Of a stretch of 64,000 nt of DNA, positions 44,150 through 54,440 are shown piece after piece. The number at the start of each line of letters is the position of its first letter. Position 1 is the first letter of the stretch. Below the pieces are notes generated by a model. The model saw only the letters and a program-made list of their open reading frames with translations, did not search any database and was not told the origin of the DNA. The position numbers and the translations under genes were made by a program. This DNA is from Toxorhynchites rutilus septentrionalis. Lineage: Eukaryota > Arthropoda > Insecta > Diptera > Culicidae. The stretch is taken from assembly GCF_029784135.1 (NCBI RefSeq), contig NC_073746.1:6431136-6495135 (forward strand), written 5' to 3'.

Positions 44150-44575
44150 TTGACAACAAAAGATTTTTTTCGTGTGAAATGTCCCCTTTACAATGATCCT
44201 AAACGGGAAATTGTATGACCGATATCTCGGAATTTGTGCACCCGTGGCCGGATGGTTAGCGTCTCACATTATCATGCCGGGTGTCCGGGTTCGATTCCCG
44301 TTCTGGCCGGGGGATTTTTCGTGAAAGAAATTTCCTTCGACTTGCACTGTATTCTAGAGCTTGCCCCTCGGAATACATTCAAGGCGTGTTATTTGGCTGA
44401 AGAAATCTGAACTAAGTATTAATGAATGACGCTAATTATTACATACGTTGAGACGGCAAAAGTTTCACAGGGAACGTTAAAGCCATTCAAGAGAAGATAT
44501 ATTACGCGATCACTAAAGCCAGCTATCAAGAAAATAATGGGTTACTTTTGACGTAGGACTACGTCTAACCGGAAT
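44150..44575. mobile_element. Mariner-type MITE, copy 2, interrupted by a SINE
   Basis: 44150-44225 ('agatttttttcgtgtgaaatgtc', 'ttgtatgaccgatat') and 44496-44575 ('attacgcgatcactaaagcc', 'aaaataatgggttac', 'ctaacc') match successive parts of the MITE at 21612-21909. The SINE sits exactly between them. The left terminus is eroded. Confidence 0.7.
44226..44495 (+). mobile_element. tRNA-derived SINE, copy 2
   Basis: Same family as 1277-1549: an A-box-like 'tggccggatggttagcg', a B-box 'gggttcgattccc', then a shared body ('attctagagcttgcc', 'caaggcgtgttatttgg', 'ggaacgtta'). It is flanked by 'gatat' on both sides (44221-44225 and 44496-44500), inside the MITE. Confidence 0.8.
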
Positions 44576-44799
44576 ATATAGGGGGTGAAATGAAAATCTA
44601 TGCACTGAACAAGTAGGAAAAAATGCAAGATTTGGAACGCTTATAACTCGAGCATTTCTCAATAGATCGCAAAGGTTTTTGCATCAATTGATAGGAAATA
44701 TATCTACACATCTATCATAACGAATAACATTTCATTTTTTTAAGATAAATAACTGAATAATTGTGAAACATCAAGCATTGTCCAAATGCACTATGTGCC

Positions 44800-45282
44800 C
44801 ATTTTTGATTGGTCCATTTCGTGCTCCTCAAATCGTACTGACCAAAACGGGCAACCAGAGCAGCAGCGAAATACAATGAAGCACGATTGGAAAGGAAAAA
44901 GAAAAAATATGAACGAAACATTGGTCGCAGTCTCACACATGCGTAATCCTCGAGCCAGCCATTCAGCTTAAAAATCCCCGCTCCGCTGCCGTAACGATCA
45001 TTCTTTGTGTGGACACCGACTGGACAACATCGTTGCTGGACGAGCTGGACGGCGAGGGATCGAGTGCCTTTCTCAAGGCAAGAGGGTGGAGGTGGTAGCG
45101 CTGGAGTAGAGTAGAGTAGAGTTTTCAAAGAGCCTTTCTCAAGGCTAGAGACGAATGAACTGCAAAAGTTTACAGCCTCTATAATACAATACCTTCCTTC
45201 CTTCCGTAACGATCATTCTTATCCAAACCGTACACCACATCGTTTCGCATCACATCACATCAACAAACCAACACAAGTAGCC
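44800..45282 (+). promoter_or_regulatory. Relict histone-type promoter and 5' UTR, interrupted
   Basis: Upstream of the H2A pseudogene lie two CCAAT-type 'attgg' boxes (near 44808 and 44888), a TATA-like 'cttaaaaatc' at about 44967-44976, and a leader ending 'catcacatcacatcaac...ccATG'. A 198-bp insertion splits it at 44989-45220. Part of the leader ('aaaccgta', 'catcgtttc.cat.acatc.catcaac') is shared with the second pseudogene. Function is presumably lost. Confidence 0.5.
45006..45203. mobile_element. Short non-autonomous insertion with a 17-bp TSD
   Basis: A 198-bp segment flanked by perfect copies of CCGTAACGATCATTCTT (44989-45005 and 45204-45220). It contains two 'gcctttctcaaggc' blocks and a 'tagagtagagtagag' run and ends in (CTTC)n. 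The long duplication and simple-repeat end fit a retroposed SINE-like element rather than a DNA transposon. No tRNA boxes are evident. Confidence 0.75.
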
Positions 45283-45560
45283 ATGTCTGGACATGGCAAA
45301 GGAGGGAAAGTGAAGGGAAAGGCAAAATCCCGCTCGAACAGTGTTGGTCTACAGTTCCCCGTAGGTGTATTCGCCAATTGCTCCGCAAGGGTAGCTAGGC
45401 CGAGTGCGTTAGTACCAGTGCACCAGTCCACCTAGCCGACGTTATATAGTTTCGGCCGCCGAAGTGATCAAGTTGGCTGGCAAAGCTGCTCGCGACGATA
45501 AGAAAATCCGCATTCAGAACAGAACACATTCGGTTCGGTGAACATCAAGACAACAACAGG
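45283..45560 (+). pseudogene. Histone H2A pseudogene, copy 1
   Basis: H2A is a core nucleosome protein. The first 24 or so codons read as H2A ('[19 protein letters not shown]', 'GLQFPVG'), with Arg4 changed to His. A one-base deletion near 45367 shifts the frame. Beyond it, H2A continues in other frames ('RQLLRKGS', then Tyr to stop, 'APVHLADV', then a TAG), and after a further deletion 'AAEVIKLAGKAARDDKKIR'. The C-terminal third is unrecognisable. The gene still has a histone-type 3' end at 45746, so it is a decayed gene copy rather than a retrocopy of polyadenylated RNA. Confidence 0.9.
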
Positions 45561-45745
45561 GAGTTGCAGCGAGTGGCGAGTGGCAAACGCAATCGCAAAA
45601 CGGCAGAAGAAAAAAGTTTGTTCTATGTACAAACTGCTTTGGTGGCAAATCCAGAACAAGGCGGCATCAGGGGCGTTCGAAATGGTTTTTTTTTTCAAAA
45701 CCACGAGTACTAAGTTTTCTAAATAGGAACCATTCCATAAAACAC

Positions 45746-45786
45746 GGCGCTTTTCAGGGCCATTAAACCTTCCGAAAAAGAGTTTA
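45746..45786 (+). promoter_or_regulatory. Histone mRNA 3' stem-loop and downstream element, copy 1
   Basis: GGCGCTTTTCAGGGCC (45746-45761) forms a 6-bp stem with a UUUC loop, apart from one G-G mismatch (45749/45758). The purine-rich 'ccgaaaaagagttta' about 12 nt later matches a histone downstream element (U7 snRNA target). These signals direct non-polyadenylated 3' ends of replication-dependent histone mRNAs. Confidence 0.85.
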
Positions 45787-46179
45787 CGAAATACAGTTCA
45801 ATGCTTTCTAAAACAATATCCAAAATAATAATAAAACACAAATTGATTTTTTCATAATTTGTTTGCCAGGATATAATGAGTATGAGAATTTGGCAGTTTT
45901 TCTGAGCTTATTGATGGCTGGGGACTTTCCCGATTTTTTCAATTTTCACCAATTCTTAAATTGCTTCTAGATTGAAAGTACAGTCGTCATTTAGCTAATT
46001 GGACGGACCTGTAATGCGACATATTTATTTGGACATTTTTGTAAACATAGAGTTCGGGGTCCAAATTATGACCCCACATTGAAAGTCGACACTGTACCAC
46101 TGTCATCGCAAATGTTCAATTACCGATTTATTGCCGATTTGTCTCTATCCTATGAGCGTGTACCGCTAAAGTACAAAAC

Positions 46180-46440
46180 GCGCGGATCCGCTGAAAAATA
46201 TATCATTCTCTTTCAAACCGTAAATCAGTGTGGTTGTATGGCATCGTTTCACATTACATCGCATCAACGGATTGGTGCCGGAGCACCAGTATACCTGATA
46301 GCGGTTATAGAATTTCGGCCGCCGGAGTGCTCGAGTTGGCTTGCAAAGCTGCTCACGACAATAAGAAAACCCGCCTACAGAACAGAGCACATTCGGTTCG
46401 GTGGCAACAACTAGTCTCAGCGAGTGACAAACGCAATCGC
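46180..46440 (+). pseudogene. Histone H2A pseudogene, copy 2 (internal deletion)
   Basis: A leader like copy 1 ('aaaccgta...catcgtttcacattacatcgcatcaac') joins directly to the middle of H2A: 'GAGAPVYLIAVIE', then in a shifted frame 'AAGVLELACKAAHDNKKTR'. About the first 40 codons, including the N-terminal tail, are missing. Copies 1 and 2 share the same odd 'ttcggccgcc' frameshift, so the lesion predates their duplication. Copy 2 is closer to functional H2A at some sites (for example 'GAGAPVYL'). Confidence 0.88.
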
Positions 46441-46519
46441 AAAACGGCAGCAGGTAGAAGAAGGAAAAAGTTTGTTTATACAGTCTGCTTTGGTGGTAAA
46501 ACCAGCCACCGTAAAACAC

Positions 46520-46558
46520 GGCACTTTTCAGGGCCATTAAACCTTTCAAAGAAGAGTT
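46520..46558 (+). promoter_or_regulatory. Histone mRNA 3' stem-loop and downstream element, copy 2
   Basis: GGCACTTTTCAGGGCC (46520-46535) has the same stem-loop, with an A-G mismatch at the same stem position as in copy 1, followed by 'tcaaagaagagtta' (46545-46558). The common flanks continue beyond it, to about 45950 in copy 1 and about 46700 in copy 2. Confidence 0.85.
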
Positions 46559-46699
46559 ATTAAAAGTTTTTCACAATACCAATGCATTCTAAAGTGACAT
46601 AATATGACATATAATATAAACTGATTTATTTTGCTTATGCTTGTTCTTGAACTTATTGGTGGTTGGGGTCTTTTAAATTGATCATTCAGTTTTCACAAA

Positions 46700-47520
46700 T
46701 CCATGCATGGTTTCCGAATTAAACGTAGCTTCAAATTACAACACATTGTATGCAGGATGGCATTACTGAATTTTCTAGGTAGCAAGAACTGCTTTCTTTG
46801 GCTGATAACTGATGTTGAAAATTGACTGACGTTACAACTGTATAGAGATTGTATAGAAAAATAACTAAGGAGCAACATGATGAGCTATGTATTTCCTGCT
46901 GCTCTGTTCTTATTTTAAAGGACTTTAATCCGAAGGTCATCCATCGCTGTATTTACTGTTGGTTTTTCAGAACGCTTATAGCTCGTGTATTTCTCGACAG
47001 ATCGTGAAGTTCGTCTCCAAAACCTCATTTCTCTTTCATTTTTATTTACTTTGTTTGCGGAGACTACGAATCTTACAATTCATTCGTCTTCGAACCCACA
47101 GTTTAAGGTACGGTAATGTGCTCAATAGTGAAATATATATATTAGTGAATGAGCTGAAGACCACCTATGCATTCCCTATCACAGCCATCATTTTGATTGT
47201 ACGATATGTGCATACGCCGAAAGATGCCCGGCGTTGAACATTTAATAAGTACAAATCCTTCAGAAAAAAATCAAGAATTAAGTTTGTAAAAAAAACGCAA
47301 AAACACAACACCAATGGTTCTTTTCAGAACTCCCAACACGTTCATAAAGAGTGAACAGTAAACTAATCCGTTTTTCAGGTAGATAGGTAGGTGTTCACGT
47401 AGGAGAAGAAAATAAAACAATATATTTAACATATAAATTTAGCAAAAGCTGTCCCCTTTGTATAGTCCTACGTCACTGCGGTTATGTCCCCGACATTACC
47501 CACCCGTCTTTTTCCCTAAC
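46700..47520. other. No gene; repeat sequence
   Basis: A stretch at about 46968-47020 ('aacgcttatagctcgtgtatttctcgacagatcg') resembles 44639-44673 on the other side of the H2A copies. TAGTCCTACGTCA at 47463-47475 is an inverted copy of TGACGTAGGACTA at 44549-44561. A 'ctaacctaata' MITE-like end lies at 47517-47527. Confidence 0.5.
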
Positions 47521-47529
47521 CTAATATAA

Positions 47530-50500
47530 TCGAGTCTGTAGATAATCGCGTTTGGAAAATACTCTTTTTTCAAGGATCTTTTTAGGAAAAATTGTTAAAT
47601 TCTTCTCAAATAAATATGCGGCTGCCGGAAATCCGGCTATCCGTCCTTGAAGCTTGCTGAATATCCGATATCCGGTATCCAGCCAGACCACTTTCCGCTT
47701 CATCACTCATTTTCGGTAAATTTTATTTTAAAACCACTGTATCTCCGGAACGGTAGCAGTGAGCTGAATTTTGTCGTGCACCTTTTTTATTGCAAATCGT
47801 GCCTACTTTCATAAAATCGGATCGAAAAAATTAATATTCCAAAAATTCTTATTCCAACAATTTTTAAAAATCCAACTGTCCACTGTGCGCTATAAGCATT
47901 ATTAGCTATCCGCTGCAAACACAAAAAATCAAAACCACTTTTTTGAGAAATTGAGTTTTAAGTGTTATTTTCGGAATAAAATAAAAATTCAGCATTTTTC
48001 CATATAGCCCTAATAATAACCTAAATATTGCGGAAGACCAGTAAATCAATCGAACCAACCGTTTTTGAGTTATATATTTTTTTGAAAATTTTCAGGCAAA
48101 TTTTGCTTAATTTTGTAATTTGTAAAATGGAAAACCGATTATACAAATTGTCCTTTTTGGTCATAAAGAATGCGTCTGCAAAACTTGAGCCAAATAAAAA
48201 AAATTACAAAAAAATCGATCTTCAAATTCGAATGAATTCAAGAATTTATATATCTATTGCTCATATTGATGATGGCTTACATGGCGGAGCTATTAAGCGG
48301 CTCAATACTAATCTCAACTAATGGGAAATTCGGAACTCGAATCGACGTTTCAGGAGGATGGTTTTTTTTTATTGCCTAGAAAAAATTCTTATTCCTACCT
48401 GTTCACTCGTCGCTTTGTGTTCGACCTGCCTGGAACAATTGCAATTTGGTATTGGAATTTATACTCAAGAAATTATATAATTAATTTAACTCAAATAAAC
48501 AGTAATGGTTACATCAAATCCATAGTCAGCTACAGAGTTCGGTAGATTTTCCTTTTTAAATTGTTATGAAAACATTCGTTGGTATGCCAGTCGAGAAAAA
48601 GGAGCTCAATTTCACCCCGAAAACAAATATTTGAATAGCCTGAGAAAAATCATCACAAACAAATCATCTTGATTATTAGGGAAAAAAAACAATAGGACAG
48701 TTTCCATAATAGTCCCAATTCTGTTTTGATGCGGCAAATTCCGCTCCACTCTTTGAAACGCAAAAGAAACGAAGAGAATTAGTTTTTATGGCGCAAAACC
48801 AAGCAAAAGTTTTTTGATCCCACTGTGTTTGTGTACGCAATGTAAACCTGCGGTTCCGAATGGAATTCCTCATTTTGAGCGTCGAGCACGGGCCTACAAG
48901 CCTACATTAGTTACATTATAGCACTCGTTGGAGCCGAAATGGCAGTAAAGTGCGAGCGGGCGAGCGATCCGCCGTTGATAAAAACAAGAAAGATACCAGA
49001 GCGTCACAGAGCTTTGTGGTTTTGGGGCTAGAATGTTTCACCATTTGGTGGTTTGGTTGAAGAGATCGGCATCCGAGCCGTCTGTGTTGGTTGGATACAT
49101 TTCAAGTCGGAACTTTGAGTGAAAAGTAATAAAACATTTAAGACGCACTACAGATGGCTCGACATCTGATGTTGTAATAAAAAAATACTGAACCCTCGCT
49201 GTTGTTGAAGTCGGTTTTAATCATCGTGAGTACCTGTGAAGAGACTCTCTTCACCATCCGAAAAACTGAATTATGTCTCGCGGAAACAAGATTATTGAAA
49301 TGGAATGGCATTGACATTGCGCAATTTGCTGTTGGTACATTTTTAGGCAACGCTTACGGGCGCGAGGATTTGAATTTCCCATTTTTAGTACATATGCATT
49401 ATATTCATGTGGTAGTAGCGCACACCATCGAAAAGCAATCGAACTTGAACTTTGAGTCAGCAGAAACGACAAGAGGGGCGTTACTGTGTTGGATTACTGC
49501 TGGCTGAATCTCAATGCTCCCTACCATCAATAAATATTAATTGACATCCAGTCAGAAGCGCTTTTAGCGTGACAAGATTTCATTTAGCCTGCAGGTACAA
49601 AAGCTAACACTCCCTTTTTGCAGAAGTCAATCTAGCGTCTTTTCAGTAAAATGATCAGTGTGGTTCGCCAGATTTTAAACATTCAAACCTCGTATATTTG
49701 TTCATTTTCAAAAACGTTGAGACATGAATTATTTTTTTCAATTTTGCCCGTAAGGTGCATAATTCAGAATTATGGTGGTCTGAAAAATCGAATGTTTTGC
49801 CAATACGCTCATTTTTGAAAAATTATAACTTTCTGCGATTTTTTTAATGCAAATATATTGACTTTTTGTGATTTTCAAGGTGCCGCCACCCAAAAGACTA
49901 CAGCCTTTTATATCGTTTTCAGAAAGTTAAGACTTTTTATATAAAATGTCAAAGGTAATTTTTTTGTTTTGATATATACAACTTCATCTCGTTTTTATAC
50001 TGATTTTGAAAAATATACTAATTTAGAAAAACTGACTTTCACACCGCTTGACCGAAAAAAATCTTTTCACATTAAATTAAAAGTATAAAAATTATCATTC
50101 TGGAATAAATGGTAAATGTCTATTTCTAGATGAAAATTATAATCAAAAAAAAATTAAGATTCTGATTTCTTATATTATTTTTTGGAAAGATGAGACTGTT
50201 TTACAAAGCATATCAAAAAGTCAAGAAGGTATGTATTTCGGTTCGGGAATATTTTAAACTGTTTTTCGAAAACACGTTAACACAATCCTTGTTAAAGGTA
50301 TTCATTTTGTACTTCATTCTTCTCTTTTGACCTATCTCTTGTTTCTCACTTGATTAACACTTGCTTCTTTACTTGTTTGCTTGTGTCTTTGCTGCATCAG
50401 CACTGTTTTATGTACCAGCATGGGTACTTGAAACAACTATTAGGCACGTTTCTGTCTGATTACAAACAATATACCAACGTGCATACTTGTAGAATACATC

Positions 50501-51236
50501 TGGTATGTTTGTGTCAGACAACTGGGGAATGTTACTCGTCTGTTCATCAAGTTACTATTTTCGTTCTGAACCTATTTCTTTGTCTTAAACCGATTCGAAT
50601 ATATTTCACAAATTTATTGCTTTTTATTCGAGATTTTATTATTTTATAAACTCATAATATTTTCGTCCAAAATTGTTTTCATATTGATACACTTTTTAAT
50701 AAGAAACATTTGTTATGTGCTGCAACATTCCAAACAATTGAAACATCAAACGATTATTTTCTAAGAAAATTATCCTCGAAAAATAAAAATAAAAAGATTT
50801 GTTATAATGTATATTTTTCACATCCTTATACCATAAAAATTAACCCCTCAACTAAATTAATTAAGGAATTGCACAAAATTACCTACTATTTTAGGAAAAT
50901 TTGCTTCTAGGTTGAAAAGACTCGGAAAACAATCCAAAACGACAAAAAATTGAGAATTTTCAGTAAATTTTATTTTAAAATCACTGTATCCCGGGAACGT
51001 TAGCAACGGCATCTCTGTGTGAGATTGCTTATACTATGAACATTTATTGCAACAATATTATCTGTCAAAATTCATATTATTTTGATCGTGAGCGAACGTA
51101 AAATTCATAGACCAGTATTTGAGTGTGAAAAATAATAGGGGTTTTACTATACTATACATCGTGATGTGACTTTTAATACAAATTGTTTATTGATTTACGG
51201 GTTTCTGTAAATGAAAATAGTAAGTATGTACTGATA
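47530..51236. other. Long gene-free stretch
   Basis: I see no domain, RNA gene or complete element in 3.7 kb. A 100-nt block at about 47715-47820 ('actgtatctccggaacg.tagca') recurs at about 50960-51080. A more GC-rich patch at about 48890-49500 holds a 101-codon frame (+, 49202-49507) that I cannot name. The rest is AT-rich. Confidence 0.5.
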
Positions 51237-52532
51237 AAGTCTGCTTCATTTAATATTGGAACAAATTCTTTTGCTCATTGTAGCGCTCCTAGTGGACGGA
51301 TTTGGAAACTTTTTTCACCCACGTGTCGGGAAATTCATTACCTTTCACTATGTATTTATGTCATAACACCAAACGATAGCATTTTGTAAACAACCGCCAT
51401 GGAAGCCGAACGGAGAGATAAAATTGTGCACAGTTTTCTTGAAAATCCATTGTTGTCGGCATCTAAGCTAGCTAAACAGCTTAAAATGCCCAGAAATACC
51501 GTATGGCGTGTTATCAAGCAGTACAAGGAAATATTGACGACGGCTCGGAAGCCGCATTCGAAGCGTCGGAGTGGAACTGTCGACCGGAAACTGCGTGGGA
51601 AAGTCATCAAGGCCGTCACGAGGAATCCCAATCTTTCAGACCGCGATTTGGCCAATAAGTTCCAGGCCGCTCACAGTACGGTGCGACGAATTCGTCTCCG
51701 GGAAGGAATAAGGTCATTCCGAGCCAGCAAACAGCCAAATCGGACGCTGAAGCAGAACAATGTGGCCAGAATCCGTGCTCGAAAGCTGTACGACCAAGTG
51801 CTGACCAAGTTCGACGGATGTATTCTGATGGACGATGAGACCTACGTGAAGGCGGACTTTGGGCAAATCCCAGGTCAAAAATTTTATTTGGCGACGGCTC
51901 GGGGGGATGTACCTGCAAAATTTAAGTTCGTGTTTGCGGATAAATTCGCCCGCAAGTACATGATTTGGCAGGGGATATGCAGTTGTGGACAGAAAACCAA
52001 AGTCTTTCTCACTGACAAGACAATGACATCAGAAGTCTACAAAAAAAAGAGTGCCTACAGAAACGGATTCTGCCGTTTATTCGTGCCCACGACCGTCCAG
52101 TAATGTTTTGGCCGGACCTCGCAAGCTGCCATTACAGCGAAACGGTTATGGAATGGTACGCAACGAACGGGGTCAGCGTAATACCGAAGGACCTCAACCC
52201 CCCAAACTGCCCCCAGTTCCGGCCGATAGAGAAACACTGGGCAATCACGAAGCGGAGGCTTAAGGCAAAGGGAAAACTTGTTAGGAACATGACTCAAATG
52301 AAGAACTGGTGGAATCAAATCGCCAAAACGGTGGACGAAAAGGGTGTGCGCCGCCTAATGTGCCGTATGACGGGAAAAGTACGAGAATTTCTTCGAAACA
52401 GCAATGAATAATTTTTTTTATGAAAGAGTAAAGAAAATGCTACATTTGTATGAAAAACAAATTATGAATTCGTTAATAAATGACTGAACTACACGCAATT
52501 GTTTGTGTTTCAATAATAAATGAAGCAGACTT
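51237..52532 (+). mobile_element. DD37E mariner/Tc1-type element, copy 2 (nearly intact)
   Basis: A 1296-bp element flanked by TA (51235-51236 and 52533-52534). The inverted ends begin AAGTCTGCTTCATTTA with about 30 bp of similarity. The ends differ from copy 1 at 3978-5277, so these are two families of the same clade. The gene runs on the plus strand. Confidence 0.9.
51399..52411 (+). pseudogene. DD37E transposase with a single frameshift
   Basis: Cut-and-paste transposase starting MEAERRDK at 51399. The N-terminal helix-turn-helix regions ('ASKLAKQLKMPRNTVWRV', 'RDLANKFQAAHSTVRRIR') precede the catalytic core: Asp in 'MDDETYVKADFGQ', Asp in 'FWPDLASCHY' and Glu in 'FRPIEKHWAI', with 37 residues between the last two. 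The only lesion I see is in an 8-A tract at 52041-52048, which shifts the frame before 'ECLQKRILPF'. The second frame then reads to the stop at 52411. All three catalytic acids are present. Confidence 0.9.
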
Positions 52533-52559
52533 TATACTAATATTCTTTAAAATTTTGCT

Positions 52560-53515
52560 TTTTGTTTAAAGACAATGGGTCTTGGTAAAGACTGCAGTCC
52601 CGAAGAAAGACGGCTGATGAAAAAAAGTGCGATATGAGGGTAAAACATTTAAAGAAATGGCAGAAACCATCGGCTGCTCCCAGAATGAGCCCTGAAGTAC
52701 CCGAAGAAAACGGAAACACGAGGACGGAAAAGGGAAACTAGTTCTAGGGATGACCGCCGAATACTGAAATTTTGTGAAAAAAGATCCTGCCTTTACATCT
52801 ACAGCTATCAAAATAGAACTTGGACTGGAAGTAACGACTAGAACAATCCGGAACCGCTTGATTGATTGTAAATACCGTGCTCGTGTTGCCAGAAAAACTC
52901 CTTTCGTATCGGAAAGAAATCGTAAAAAAGACTGGTATTCGCTAAAAATTAGAATCTCAAACATGGAGTTAGCTATTCCAGAAATGTGCTATGGAGTGAC
53001 GAAACAAAAGTAAATTTATTCGGTGCAGATAGCCGACATTATGTCAGACGTCCCAGAAATAACGAATTCTCTCCACAATACACAAAGAAGACCATCAAGC
53101 ATGGCGAGTGTTGCATTACGGTATGGGGATGTTTTTCATGGCATGGCGTTGTACCTCTAAACTCTATTATGACACAGAATGAAGACTTTGCATCTTGAAT
53201 GAAGTAATGCTATTATACAGAGGAAAACATAACAACAGGATAACGATCCTAAACACACCTCGAAAAAGGTGAAACAATTCGATGAAAAAGAAATTGACGT
53301 TTTGGACTGGCAAGCACAGTGTCCGGACCATAACCTAATCTTTGGAACGAGGCCAAGAGAAATGTCGCGAATATGAAACACAAAAACCGGGACGAGTTGT
53401 GGAACGCGATTCAAAAAGCTTGGTATGCTATTCCGGTAGAAACATGCCGAAGCTTGTCGATTCTCTGCCAAGACGTGGCGAAATTTATATGTAAAACTGT
53501 ATAGCTTGTATGGCA
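52560..53515 (+). pseudogene. Tc1-like (DD34E type) transposase remnant
   Basis: Begins 'MGLGKDCSPEERRLM' near 52574. The paired-like DNA-binding region ('GKTFKEMAETIGCSQN', later 'GLEVTTRTIRNRL') is broken by stops and a frameshift. The core follows: 'LWSDETKVNLFGAD' with the first Asp, 'YVRRPRNNEFSPQ', 'KHGECCITVWGCFSW'. Later fragments in other frames correspond to 'NDPKHTSKKVKQF' and 'LDWQAQCPDHNLI'. The catalytic Glu region is lost. It directly abuts mariner copy 2. Confidence 0.85.
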
Positions 53516-54000
53516 TCTTTGATGACGGCCATTTTGGATTTACATTTTTCATAAATAACTGTTTTCTTTTATGTAATCCGCCATGTTGTATCGTTCGCCA
53601 TCTTGGATTTCAGTTTTTTCATAAATAACGGTGTTCTACTAGTCAAGCCCTTTCATTTAATACCCATATTGATGGCGTCATGTTATAGAGGCGGCCATTT
53701 TGAATTCGCATTTTTCATGAATAAATGTGTCCTACTACTATTTTTCATTTCCCTTTCGCCCTTTCATTTCATATCGATGGGGTTTTGAGAAAATATGTAA
53801 TCGGCCGTCATCTTGAGTTTTCAATAGCATGGATACGCAGTTTTATAATTACAGAAGAGATAAAGATGTGTTCCAAATTTCAGATTAATCGGTCAGCAGA
53901 AAGCGATTTTAAATTTATGTTATTGTGGGACAGCGCTACAGACAAAGTTACAAAGTTACAAACGTACATACAATCGGGTCAAGCTAAACTAAACCGTTTA
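53516..54000 (+). repeat. Dispersed repeat, 'gccatcttggattt' family
   Basis: Several internal repeats of 'ggccattttgga.tt.catttttcataaataa' and 'tactagtcaagccctttcatt', related to 5640-5925. It is followed by a 'cgtacatacaatcgggtcaagctaa' end. Non-coding. Confidence 0.6.
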
Positions 54001-54438
54001 ATAACATTTTTTAAACACCAAGAAAAAAGAAGATTCTTTTTCATTAATTCCCAAAGTTAATATGTTAAAAAAAAAATATTCTTGATATTTTTCTAATTTC
54101 TATTTTTTTAATCTTTTTTTAAGATTAGTTTTTTTTCACCACAATAGATCAAACTAATGGTCGCAGTGGTTCAATGCTCCTACAGAAGAAGATTAGTTTT
54201 TACACAAATTAATTCACCCATTACCATTTATAGGATTTTTTTTTAATTCAAACATTTTTATAGTTATAGTTTTTATTTTTAATTTTTTTTATTTTTAATT
54301 ATTTATTTATTTATGTAACTTCTTTTTCTTCGAATGAAATATCCTTCTTCTCTATAAAATTATCAATTATATTATATTTTATATTAATTATATTTTTAAT
54401 AGTTTTCTATTACATTGACAAAATAATTATTTTAATAA
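54001..54438. other. AT-rich, no gene
   Basis: Mostly A/T runs, with a 'tttatttatttatgt' stretch. Nothing recognised. Confidence 0.5.
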
Positions 54439-54440
54439 TA

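Noticed and set aside
45601..45725. Possible second histone (H2B) end next to the H2A stem-loop
   Set aside because: The frame ending 'TTSTKFSK' only faintly resembles an H2B tail, and no upstream H2B sequence could be read.
50350..50649. 99-codon frame rich in Cys and hydrophobic residues
   Set aside because: AT-rich context, no homologous motif and no support on either side. I could not defend it as a gene.
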